Position numbers and translations under genes: made by a program
Shown: one piece after another, positions 1 through 9,538 of the stretch
Position numbering within the stretch: the first letter of the stretch is position 1
Layout of the letters: each line of letters starts with the position of its first letter
Notes under the pieces: model-generated
Databases searched by the model: none
What the model was told of the DNA's origin: nothing
The model's input: only the letters and a program-made list of their open reading frames with translations
NCBI GenBank assembly: GCA_015501595.1
Contig: JADNRX010000746.1
Span: 1-24,188, forward strand
Direction: 5' to 3'
From: Hymenopellis radicata
Lineage: Eukaryota; Basidiomycota; Agaricomycetes; Agaricales; Physalacriaceae
DNA: 24,188 nucleotides

Positions 1-850
1 TTCAATCTTATGGCAACCATTCCAGCAAACAAGAGTCCATCCCCGGACGGAGAAGCCCTGCGTCTGTTGTTCCCTTCCCGAGATCTCAATCCACTTTCCG
101 TGACTCAGGCCGGTCGTCCGGGTCTATTGTTCACATCGCGGACAGACATAGATGTCGATGAAACGCCGCTGCATGTTTTCAGTGAGCATGCTTCGGAGGA
201 CAAGACTCGCTGGTCATACATCGGAGAATACACGCTCGCGCCGGCGGGAAGGATTGAATCTGCTCAATTTGCTGGTTTCCCCGCGAACGTACGAGTCTCC
301 CATTCAGTCATTTGAATAGTATGTCTGAACATTGCCTTGTCGTATTTAGATACAGATGATGTGGGGTAGACTAGTGGCAGAGAAGTATCATCAAGAGGGC
401 TATCTTGCGATGCGAGCGCGTATCGCCCTGCGAAAGACAGGCGTGGATCATCCAAAGGAAGAGGACGTAAAGCACGAGATGAAGAAAGTCGAAGTCGGAA
501 AGGGCATACGCGTATCGCCCGCCGATGTCGTCGACGCCCTCATTTCTGGAGACGAGGTACGGTTAAAAGATCTTTCATCCATACGCGACACGATCTGAGT
601 ACCCACTTTTACTTTCCAGTGCATTAATATCCTGCAGATGAAATGTATGGGATATGACCACGCTTTTGCGGACGACCTTGAGTCAAAGTTCCCTCCCAAG
701 GCATCCCCTCGAATCAGCAAGAACCGCCGCGGGCGGAAGCAGGACGATGTCACGCCTTCCGCATCTTCGGAGCTCCGCCGGTCGAAGAGGGATCGGAAGG
801 CGCGTGTACTAGGCCCTGTCATTCCTGAGATTTATAAGGACGAGAGCTGA
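1..850 (+). CDS. DUF6697-like protein, copy 1 (5' partial)
   Basis: This is the C-terminal part of a protein whose 5' exons lie left of the window. Three exons fit: 1-288, 350-556 and 620-850 (TGA). The introns are 289-349 (GTACGA...TTTAG) and 557-619 (GTACGG...TTCCAG), and both are phase 0. The frame is open to base 1, so the ATG at 10 is probably not the start. Motifs shared with the second copy (1438-3413) are DLNPL, GxPGLxFxSR, W-x-Y-x-G-x-Y, AExFxGFPxN, RxALRKxG and MxCxGYDHAFxDDL. The tail is basic (RRSKRDRKAR) and could bind nucleic acid or act as a nuclear signal. The arrangement resembles basidiomycete proteins annotated as DUF6697. That assignment is from memory of the family, and the molecular function is unknown. 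The gene is convergent with copy 2. The coding frame is well supported; the family name is moderately sure. Confidence 0.75.
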
Positions 851-1437
851 AATCGCCTTAGAGCATCGTGCGAGTGAAGGGTTTGTACTGCGTGCACATG
901 CATGTCTATCATCAGTCTCCTGGGTAGATCACTTGAAACGTAGGCTCCGATTTCCTTGAAATCCTGGAATCGCGAAGTAGCTTTAAACGTCTGTGAGTGG
1001 CGAGGCAAAAAAGTATAAAGAACGTGCGAGAAGGAGTGTCCCAATTGGGGATATACCATGAAAGGATCGGACTCTTTGGATCATTACACGTCCTCATCCA
1101 AGTGCTAACTAGCAACGTACCATGACGTTCAGGACGACAGAGCGCAGAAAACTCATCAATAAGGCTGGTCAGGCCATCCTCAATGGTTCATCTTCGCGTC
1201 CAGGACCCGGTGGCCTTCCCCGCTGGACTTCTCTTTTCCGTGAGGTTTTCCCCAGGAGACTTTGATGCGCCCGTGGCCTGCGTCGCCTTTTGCTTGCGGT
1301 GCGTATATTTACAACCTCGAGATTGAAATTATCCTCATCTGTTCGCCAATAAGTACTTATATGGTACAAAATATACGCTCTTCAAATATACCAAACGTGA
1401 AAGGAACTTGAGCGTTTACAAGATAACGACCACCAAC
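851..1437. other. Convergent intergenic region between the two DUF6697-like genes
   Basis: About 590 bp separate the stop codons of two tail-to-tail genes. Only short open frames occur, none with splice support or recognisable motifs. It presumably holds both 3' UTRs and the polyadenylation signals. I see no gene or clear repeat. Confidence 0.6.
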
Positions 1438-3413
1438 CTACCAGTCATCCCCACTCAACTCAAGTTCATCCTGAGCCACCGCACGCGTCTTGCGCCCCCT
1501 ATTTGACCTTCTGACGCCCGACGCCGGTTCCTGAGAAGACATTTCCTTCAACTCACGTTGCCGCTTCTTCGCTGGGCCCGGATCTGCCGCGCTCGCTGCG
1601 ATATCCCGCTTTAGGTCGTCGACGAACGCATGGTCATAGCCCACACAGCGCATTCGTAGGATATTGAGGTGCTGCTCCGAATCGTCAGTCAACCCCACAC
1701 CACAGGCAGGCAAGCTTGCCTCTTCTCCGGCGCTGAGAGCGCGTATGACATCCTCAGAGGTAACTTGGACACCTTTCCGTTCGCCCTTCTTGCTCTTGAA
1801 AATGGTGTCCGCCTCGCTGTCGACACGGGGCTCTGTAACCGTTTCGCCCAACTTCCTCAGCCCAATCCGCACGCGCATCTTGACATAAACAGGCTGCGTC
1901 CTGCTCATGCTCTCCGCTATCAGTCCGCCCCACCGTGTCTGCACCTATAGGATCATACATCAGTACTTGGCGTACAACTTGCTTAAACCCACACACGTTG
2001 CGAGGAAACCCCTTGAACTGCTCCGCTTCAATATTGCCGACATTCGTGGTCTCGTAGCTGCCGCAGTACTCCCTCGACCATGCGCTTGGAGAAGACGTAC
2101 CATGGCGGATCGTGCAGGATCTCGTGCCGAGACGCAAACATCAACCCCGGAGCGCCAATGTGCGAGACGATGAGCGGGTTCAGGTCGTTTTCCGGCCACA
2201 CACATTTGATGGGGCGCCCGTCGAGGGAGGAGGCTTTCTTGAGCGTGGAGATGAAGGTGTACATCTGACCGCCGAAGCTCTTGTTGACCTGCTCTCGGGA
2301 GAAGAAGAAGTCGGTTTGGGCAGGAGGGGTTACGGCAAAGTGGGGTTCTGCTTGAAGGTATTCCTGGGAGATGGATTCGTAGGGCTGTGTAGAGGGTCAA
2401 TTTGAAGGCCACACATTATAAAACGAGGATTTGCACCTTCATATCGATGACTTTCGCTTTCCATTTCGATTTTGGAGGAGAGGTTGTGGCAGCGTGCGTT
2501 GGAGGGGTGGCGGATCGTTCGATCTCAGACTGCGAATGTAAGGTGTTGTCAGGTTAAGGCATATCTTGGCTTACCTCCTCCTCATCGTTATGCTTTCTTT
2601 TCAAGTCTCCAGACGTCCGAAGTGCATTCACGGCATCATCTCCCGAAACAGACGATCGGGATGCACTCTGTTTCTCGGGCGCCAGGTCTACCTGCAATAA
2701 TTCAAAGTCATGAGCGAAAGGATCGTCATTATCGCTTTCTTCAAGGCCGTTGGGTCCTTCTTGCGCCGGCGGCTCTTCCGCACCAGTGGGGCTCGTTGCC
2801 TCCGCCTTCATTGCCTGCATGGAATACAAGTAGTAGTGTGAGAGACAAGGTTAGCTAGGACCGCTTACCTTAACAGAACTCTCCTCTTCATTGTCTGAGA
2901 TGACTATGGCCTTTTTGCGTGCAGTAGCACGAGATGACCTGGGCTTGGACTTGGACAGAGTGGGCACTTCAGGAGAGAGAGACACTCGAGAAATACTTTT
3001 AGTTCTGGCTGGTGTGGTACGGTCCGACGAAAAAGTCGAAGCCCGAGAAGCAGTCTAAGCATTGTCGTTCAATATGTTCGTACGCCTCAGAAGATAGCAT
3101 ACTGGTTCCCGGTCGGCAGTTGCCTTTAGTCTTCAATCAGCAATCATTGAACTTCCTAAAAATAAGTCCAACTTGCCAAAGCTAATTCCAACTTCTCGGA
3201 CAGTTCCTGGTTGGTCCTCTTTAAATCGTTGATTTCAGAGCCGAGGGCCAGCAATTGATTCGACATTTTCGTATTCCTTGACGAGAGCTCGGCTTTACTT
3301 GTCCGTTCCTCTTGGATCTGCGAAAGGTACTGATTCCTCTCCGTGATAATCTGGTTCATGTCCTCCTTGAGGCGCGCATTTTCCCGTCGCAGTCGCTCCA
3401 GCTCAGCGTCCAT
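1438..3413 (-). CDS. Coiled-coil plus DUF6697-like protein, copy 2 (probable frameshift)
   Basis: Exons read leftward: 3413-3177, 3123-3103, 3054-2869, 2814-2575, 2529-2437, 2384-1997 and 1944-1438 (TAG). All junctions before the sixth exon are phase 0. Residues 1-79 form a Leu/Glu/Arg-rich coiled coil. Residues 80-259 are low-complexity Ser/Pro/acidic, including AIVISDNEEE, which resembles a SUMO-interacting motif. The DUF6697-like block follows (FFFSREQVNKSFGG, DLNPL, GAPGLMFASR, AEQFKGFPRN, RCVGYDHAFVDDL) and ends in a basic patch, VRRSNRGRKTR. The first intron starts with GC (GCAAGT). An optional 48-nt GC-AG intron lies at 1672-1719. Near 2065-2080 the frame breaks between VFSKRM and EYCGSYE. 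Compared with copy 1 about 14 nt are missing, so this allele may be a pseudogene or contain an assembly error. It shares a short divergent promoter with the NAA38-like gene. Function is unknown. Confidence 0.72.
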
Positions 3414-3516
3414 TGTGGTCGTGGGTAACTTGCAATAGACAGGTCTCGCCCGTTACCTCCGGATTCAACCCAAATAAGGAACATCGCGAATCGCGCCTTA
3501 CACCGATACCACCATC
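3414..3516. promoter_or_regulatory. Short bidirectional promoter region
   Basis: Only 103 bp separate the ATG of the coiled-coil/DUF6697-like gene (-) from the ATG of the NAA38-like gene (+). This stretch must hold both 5' leaders and core promoters. I see no convincing TATA box. CCACC/CCATCATGG-type context precedes the rightward ATG. Confidence 0.5.
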
Positions 3517-3870
3517 ATGGCCGAGGAGCTCGCTCCCTTCCTCCGTCAAACACTGCGTATAACGACGACCGATAGCCGCATTTTTCTGGGTGCATTCGCT
3601 GGCACGGACAAGCCTCTCAATATCATCTTGGTCAACGCGGAGGAGTTCCGGATCGTCCACACTTACCCCAAGCCGGACAATGCTGACTTGGACGCTGCCG
3701 AGCAAGACCAAGAGTCAGAAATGGAGAGAGAGGTCCGTATAGCACACGAAACGGAAATGCGCGTGGAGAACATGGACGGCCGTTATGTTGGACACATTTC
3801 GATTCCTTGGAGGATGATTGTCAAAGTCGAAGCCTCGCTTGTTGAACAATACGACTCGGAGGAGGACTAA
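3517..3870 (+). CDS. NAA38: Sm-like NatC auxiliary subunit (NAA38/LSMD1/Mak31 type)
   Basis: An intronless 117-residue Sm-like protein. In fungi and animals this family (yeast Mak31) is the small auxiliary subunit of the NatC N-terminal acetyltransferase, acting with Naa30 and Naa35 on nascent chains at the ribosome. An Sm1-like strand block is visible at about residues 8-46: LRQTLRITTTDSRIFLGAF, then LNIILVNAEEFR. An Sm2-like block lies near residues 87-108: DGRYVGHISIPWRMIVKVE. Between them is an acidic, Glu/Asp-rich insert (about residues 55-85), as is common in LSMD1 proteins. Length is close to human NAA38. The start at 3517 has good context (ATCATGGCC), and no upstream in-frame ATG fits better. 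It is head to head with the gene at 3413. It is the most conserved and least ambiguous gene in the window. Confidence 0.9.
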   Translation: MAEELAPFLRQTLRITTTDSRIFLGAFAGTDKPLNIILVNAEEFRIVHTYPKPDNADLDAAEQDQESEMEREVRIAHETEMRVENMDGRYVGHISIPWRMIVKVEASLVEQYDSEED

Positions 3871-5061
3871 AGGCGCGTTAATCTTACTGGTTTGTATGCT
3901 GTTAACGGACAGTCTTGGTGCGTTTGCAGTCTTCCACTTGACTTGTAATAATAATCGTTTCCAGTTCTTTAGCTCGTAGTAGTTGACATTCCGACCTCGA
4001 TTCGTTACGCGGACCGCTAAATCTAGCGATCTATGAAACCCAAGATGCATGGCGTCGTCTGCCTCCATTCTAAACATTCGCGAGCTCCCTTAGGCGATCC
4101 CTGCGTACTACTTTTTGGATCGCCCCTAACCAATCTATAATCTTCATCGTTCTCCAGAAATTACGAAAATGATGCTGCGCTGGATTTCAGATTTGACACC
4201 GGATAGTTCTCCAGTTAACAAAGTTCTCACACGGATTTTGAGCAGGTTTGACGCATAGATCTTGGTCATTACATCAGGTGTTCGCGTCGCTGATTGGTAT
4301 TCGACGTGAGTCCATGAATTGCCTTTGTACTTTCTGTAACAGTTATTGTCAGCCATCCGGAAGCTGCAAATCCATTAGTGCTTCTTTGTTCGACCTTACC
4401 TCGCTGATGAGTCAATACTCCTGCCGCTGAAACGACGAGTTGGTCTGGATGCAGACTGGCGTACGCCATCATCCAGGCTGTACTGTAAAGATCATCGGTG
4501 TACAAACTGATTCCGTGGACGACGGTCAATTCCCCGACGTGCCCGTTTAGCACGGAGACCGCATTATTCATGAAGCGGACCTTGCTGAGGCTTGGCCATG
4601 CCTTTCTTGGAATTGGATCTTCACGTCTGTTCTACTGCCTTCCTTTCAAACCGGATCTCGCGCCGTCATGTGAGCGTATTCTGCTTTCCCTCTTCCTGAA
4701 CTAACGAGATATGCATCGTTCTTACAGGCACGTCAGTTTCGAAATCGACTATGGAATCCAGTGCGTACGACGGGTTTCAAAGGTAGGGTCAAACGTGGAT
4801 GCCCGGTAGAAGTAACAGTAAGGAAATTTCACTCGGGGTGTGTGCACAATTACTCAAATACCGCCCAGACGCGATCTCTCTGGGCTCGAGATCATTCTTG
4901 TGGTTGGGACTAACGCTGGGCAACACTTTATATTCCCCACTTATTCCGTCGGTCTCCTCCAGTGGATCATGTTATACACCATCTCAATGCACTGCTTATC
5001 ATTACACAACTCATACTGGAAGTATGCTTGCCATTTTCATCATTTGTTCCCGTTCCCCATC
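3871..5061. other. Intergenic region with one possible minus-strand ORF
   Basis: About 1.2 kb lie between the NAA38-like gene and the F-box gene. On the minus strand an ATG at 4571 opens a frame (4571-4269) with a possible intron beginning GTAAGG near 4400 and ending TTACAG. The part DLYSTAW...PDQLVVSAAG is faintly WD40-like. A second minus frame (4356-4144) follows in another phase, so no single clean gene model results. On the plus strand a frame runs from 4840 into the F-box gene but looks like leader sequence. Nothing else is recognisable. Confidence 0.35.
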
Positions 5062-6025
5062 ATGCCCTACAGATATCCCTCCGCAGGAGTCGACATCAAC
5101 TCACTACCTCAAGAGCTTGTAGATGCCATTATCGACGAGCTCCATGACGACAGGTCCGCGCTCAAGGCATGCGCGCTTGTATCCCATGCATTTCTTCCGC
5201 GATGTCGCGTCCACCTTTGGCGTACCCTCGGGCCCATCAACTGGATCACCTTCCAAAGCCTATCCAAGAAGCTTTCACCCACTCTTCGCCAATACGTTCG
5301 CGCCGTCGTGTTCGCCAACGGGTATCCTCTGGACGGATCCATGGTACCCTCTCTTGATGCATTCCCCAACCTCCATACCCTCCACCTCAAGGATCCGTAT
5401 CGCTCCTACTGGATGGGTCTTGACACTACATCGCCGCCACCACGGCTGTCCGTATCACCCAATCGCATCACGTCGCTATCATTCACGTCGTTCATACACG
5501 ATATGACCGGCAAATGCAGTCTCCTTCGGCCTTTCACGAGCCTAAAGCACTTGGCGTTCGAGACTTACGATCAGGGGCCTTCTCGGTCTGTGTGTCCTTG
5601 TGGTGTCCCGGGCCCACGGTTAGAGTCGTTGACGCTAGATTGCCGGAGGTGGAAGTGCGATGCGAGCGAGACGTTCCGGGCGGTCCTGGGCAATCCGTGT
5701 CTGTTTAATCTCGATGCACTGCGGAGATTAACGGTGCATGTCCATGGGATTGGAGAGGTGGAGGCGTTGAGGAAGTTGTTAGAGAGAGCGAGAGAGACAT
5801 TGGAAGAGTTTACTCTGACGGTGGAACGTGCGTTTCTCGTCAACTTGTTTTGTGGGATTAGTGGAACTGATCTTGGTCTCCTTGTTAGATGACGCCGAGG
5901 AAATGGAGAAGGCGATGATCCCTGTGCGGAATGGACAACATGTACTATGGGATATCTGCTCGTCTTCTGGCGTCTTATCCCGGACAGTCTCGTTTGTTTC
6001 GCGAGCCTCAGCTAGTCGAATGTAG
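5062..6025 (+). CDS. F-box protein
   Basis: Two exons (5062-5827 and 5889-6025) give about 300 residues. The F-box-like motif is near residues 12-50: INSLPQELVDAIIDELHDD, then LKACALVSHAFLPRCRVHLW. F-box proteins recruit substrates to SCF (Skp1-Cullin-F-box) ubiquitin ligases. The rest looks like the degenerate leucine-rich region usual for agaricomycete F-box paralogs (FPNLHTLHLKD, FTSLKHLAFETYD, LESLTLDCRRWKCDASET, ALRRLTVHVHG). The intron 5828-5888 (GTGCGT, CTGAT branch, TTGTTAG) is needed: without it the frame stops at 5892, and with it the frame continues as HDAEEMEKAMIPVRNG to TAG at 6025. The frame is open back to 4840, but the ATG at 5062 sits just before the F-box and fits the family. 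A relic of the same region occurs at 16758-16802 (-). Confidence 0.82.
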
Positions 6026-6457
6026 GATTTCGTCGTCCTGGAAATAATGCGATATCCTTGTGATATTTTTTCGCGCGCTCGTGTTATTTGTTTGACACGG
6101 CCTGCCCTGATCGACAGTCGTCTTCATGAACGTTCAACCTCGCCATGGACTAAGTACTCATGGACTGGACTTCTGAGACGGAAGACGACGTGATCTGGGG
6201 GTACCGTCTTCGCCCTTGGATACACAAGTCGTTGAACTCAGGACTTGATCGCTCCAGTCTGGACAAGTTGCTGAGGATCCCCGTTTTCTCCTGCTTCGAA
6301 CATTTCCCTTGACCATTAGCGCCCTCTGCTCCAGTCAGCACCCCAGCTTGTCGTCCGCTCCACGGTGCGTAGCACCCTATCTTCGTGTCAGTGGTTCAGA
6401 AGACGACGAAGCAAACGCTGAAATTGCCGTCGGCTCTCGTCCGGTCCTTCTTCCTCC
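6026..6457 (+). other. Spacer with a possible upstream exon
   Basis: The stretch between the F-box gene and the next gene model includes an open frame from an ATG at 6160 to TGA at 6312 (50 codons). It starts MDWTSETEDDVIWGYRLRPW and has a coding-like composition. Splicing it onto the gene at 6458 is conceivable, but I could not find one convincing donor/acceptor pair that keeps frame. Confidence 0.3.
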
Positions 6458-7838
6458 ATGATGTTTCTTACCATGATTTTGATGTTGATTCCTTCCTTGT
6501 GTCGAGCGTCACCGATTGTTCCTTTGGAGATGGAAACTGTAGACGCCTTCCTTCACCTTGACCGTTCGGAAAGCAGTCCGTATTCACAATTGGAGGAGGC
6601 CCACACTGTGGCGCCATACAGATGGTTTCAGGACCAGCTGGATCCTGCTGTTCCTATCACCGTCACGAAACGCGAACGTGATGGAGAGGCGTTGGATGAG
6701 ACGACACATTCCTTTTCATGGGAGACACTCTTGGACGAGATCAGCAAGGCCAGACGCAAAAGAAAATGTACGTGGATCATCGAGAACAAACCTAATGTCC
6801 TACTGGTTTGTTATACTATTGTCGCGGCATTTAGACGACCATCTGAATCACGCTACAGAAAAAAGGAATCCCTAAGAGTCTTCATCCTACTGTCAGCATC
6901 GAAGGTAGCAGTATGCGGACTCGTGTACCATCCGTGCGCATCCACCTTTTCTGTCGTCCCGGTTCAAAATGCTTGACCTTTGTAGAATACACAATCTGTG
7001 ATTTCTTTGGTGCCCAGTGAAAGGACTCTAGTTTCGGTACGTCGGCTTTTGTCGAAACCTTGGGGTCGTGACGATATCTAATCGTTCGTCCTAGCCCTCG
7101 GACGAGTCTCCTGCCTTTAAACGCCAACGCTCGGTCGACACTTTGGCGAGCCCGAGTCCGCAGGAGGCCCCTAAAGCTGATGTACGACTCCACGTCTTAC
7201 TGTTCGCAGCCGCCTTTTCTATTAACGATCTTAGAATCCTACGATGCCTCCCCCAACCTTTCTCATGCCTTATTCTGATGTACCCGTCACGTCCGGCGGT
7301 CGTGAGGAGTCGCCTTCCAGATCTGCTCTAGTGCCACAGAAATCTGGCGATGACGATGCTGTCGTCGCCACCGGGTCTCCCAACAATAGGTCGCCTTCTC
7401 CGAGTCCTGGAGATATTGTTCCCAATCAAGAGCCCACCGATGACGCAGTATTACCTTCAGCGGATGTTCATCAGCCCCCAGGACCTGATGCTGCGGGAAG
7501 TCAAGGTTCGTCTTCGACCATCCTACCGTCTCTGGAGCCCCGGAATACTTCGACGCCTTCGACGCCTCTTTCTGCTGCCGCTCTAAATACGGTACGAACC
7601 ATCATTTCGTGTCAGAACTGCCAGTCACTCAACAAATGCCCACAGGAACAGAGCTCCGAGTCGCCGCTTGTAGGTGCCCTTCTTGACCAATATCTCTGCT
7701 CATCAGACCCAGGACTCTCCACAGGAACCTAAAGAGAAAGGTTGGTTCACGAAAGCCAAGGAAGCTGTAGTCACAGTAGTTACTACCTTCGGTGGGACAC
7801 TGTCGTCCCGATCTCATGAGGAAAACTCGATTGACTAG
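6458..7838 (+). CDS. Ser/Pro-rich multi-exon protein of unknown function
   Basis: I do not recognise this protein. Seven exons chain perfectly: 6458-6805, 6859-6924, 6986-7036, 7095-7181, 7235-7591, 7646-7669 and 7725-7838 (TAG), giving 348 residues. All six introns (GT...AG, about 52-60 nt) are phase 0, which is hard to get by chance. Residues 1-18 are hydrophobic (MMFLTMILMLIPSLCRASP) and could be a signal peptide, but the 5' end is uncertain: exon 1 might instead be entered by splicing from upstream. A charged central region (ARRKRK, FKRQRS) is followed by a long disordered Ser/Pro/Asp-rich segment (SPSPSPGD, SSSTILPSLEP). The short C-terminus, WFTKAKEAVVTVVTTFGG, looks like an amphipathic helix. 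No catalytic motif is seen. The 3' exons from 6986 on are the best supported. Confidence 0.6.
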
Positions 7839-8596
7839 GCGGCTATGTATACGGAAATGGAATATTGACAGACAGAAAGTACATGAACGATGCGTCGTTG
7901 GATGTAAATAAGAGTTCCTACTCCGGCCCTTCCTTCCCCTTTATCTCCTCTACAATCTCAGATGCTTCGACGTCCGCTTTTCGTCCTCCGCGTCCTGCCT
8001 GCAGGTCTCGGCTCTTAGTACCCGTTCTCTGTCGTCTTCGTACTCGATCTCGCGCGCGTTGCTCTTCTGTAGGGTGTGTGCTATCGGTGTCCAAATGCAC
8101 ATTTATTCCGATCGGCCGCGTGCACCTCCGCGTCCGCGTCGAGGACTGCCTAGGTCTTCAGCTGGCTGTCTCTCTTCTAGACTCATCCAACTATGTTTAA
8201 TGACTGATTAGCTTCGTACTAAAGACAGAATTTCGGGCTCATGATGGCCCACGCCACGTATCCTGATTCCTTGTGGTACGTCCTTATTTCGGACTGCTGG
8301 GCTTGAACTCATTTTACACACGAAGATATGGAGGCTAATAGGTAGTTGAGTTTGCTCTCAAGACCTGAACAGACAACTTAAAGAGTCAGGACACGAACCA
8401 CTTGTGCTCGTCTCCTGAAAATCCTTCCCACGCCCTGATACGGGTCCTAGCCGTGGCGCTCGTATACACTACTGCAATAGCACTTCAGGTCCTGGCAGGA
8501 TGCCTTGCGTACTGCGCGTCGCTCGGCGCGACCCTTGTGATTATGATCGCCGGGCTAAAGCGACGTTCAAAGCAGTTCGAGGAGTGCTTTAAGGAC
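7839..8596. other. Gene-poor spacer with relic coding segments
   Basis: There is no complete gene here. Around 8000-8200 (+) one frame contains IGVQMHIYSDRPR, which matches IGVQVHFYSDRPR read from the minus strand near 8711-8760. At 8390-8614 (+) a frame without its own ATG encodes a strongly hydrophobic stretch (LIRVLAVALVYTTAIALQVL) followed by a basic end. It may be a membrane-anchor exon of an unrecognised or dead gene. Confidence 0.35.
8081..8121 (+). repeat. Inverted repeat, left arm
   Basis: This 41-nt stretch, from CTATCGGTGTCC to CGGCCGCGT, is the reverse complement of 8711-8751 with only two mismatches by direct alignment. Both arms can be read as the same peptide motif (IGVQxHxYSDRPR). 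It is therefore more likely an inverted duplication of coding sequence than a transposon terminal repeat. Confidence 0.75.
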
Positions 8597-9128
8597 TTAA
8601 GATGGGTCGTCTAATCTGTGTTGAAGTTGTTCTTTGACACTGCAAGGTATAGAGAAGCTTGGGAGCCAGACTAAGCCTAATGCCCAAGAACGACGCGGTG
8701 CCTCTGACATACGCGGCCGATCGGAATAAAAGTGCACTTGGACACCGATAGTGTGCACCTTCTTCCCCAAGATTCCTATGCCGCGGGTGTGAGAGAGGAA
8801 GCTGGCGCGTGTGCAGTCTTGGCACTTGAGCGTGTCCCTGCCGACATCCGCGTTTAAGGCGGCGTTGCAAGGATGGTGCACCAGCTCAAACGCGTCTTCC
8901 ATAATGCAAACACTCATGTACTCCTTGCAGAGCGATCCAGCAATGATCAAAGAGATCGTCGCCTCCGTGCGAGTGATCTTCTGAACTTGTAGAGGCCGTA
9001 GAGCACAAGAGAAGCCAGACTGCTGTTGGGAACAGCTTAGAGCCCGTTAGCTCGGCGAATGTGGCGGGATATTCGGCGGCACAGGTATTGCCTGTTTCGG
9101 GGTATAGACGGGTTATCGAGATGGGCAC
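8597..9128 (-). pseudogene. Degenerate copy E of the small membrane-protein family
   Basis: Read leftward from about 9070, the peptide FAELTGSKLFPTAVWLLLC matches the N-terminal signature ITELTGSGLSPTAFWLLLC of the intact copy at 9539-10261. After that the frame degenerates and lacks the VPRFWPG motif. A later open frame (8950-8597) has a CxxC (KCQDC) and the IGVQVHFYSDRPR motif, which is not found in the intact copy. It may be unrelated sequence joined to a relic. No intact gene model spans the region. Confidence 0.5.
8711..8751 (-). repeat. Inverted repeat, right arm
   Basis: Minus-strand partner of 8081-8121 (39 of 41 positions identical). It lies inside a minus-strand open frame, 8950-8597. 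Confidence 0.75.
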
Positions 9129-9538
9129 CGTCTAAATATTCTTCTCCGCCAATCTGGGATAGGGAACGCGTCGCCATAGAGGTGAAGTCAATGTTTACAC
9201 ACCTCTAATGTAATGTATTCATTTCAGACGTGAAGATCTAACGACCGACAGCCGCCGGTGGCATACGGCAATGCAATCCTCTGATCCTTGACATTGAACT
9301 ACTGGAGTAAACCAGAAATCCGAGAAACAGAGTGTATCGAGTGTATACCGGCGGGTATCTTTTGCCTTTCGACCTTTAAATGACGCGTCCTCGACACTTG
9401 GAGAGCTGAAAAAGGAAGGGTGACGAGCATGAGGAAGCGAGGTTGCATAGATACGTGTTGATTGGTCCGGGACTCCGCGATAAAGATGCTGTATTGCTGT
9501 TGAACACGACGATGGAGTAGCTGTAGACAGTGGGGAGG

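Noticed and set aside
4840..5061. N-terminal extension of the F-box protein
   Set aside because: The frame is open but the peptide has no F-box family features; the ATG at 5062 directly precedes the F-box and gives the usual architecture.
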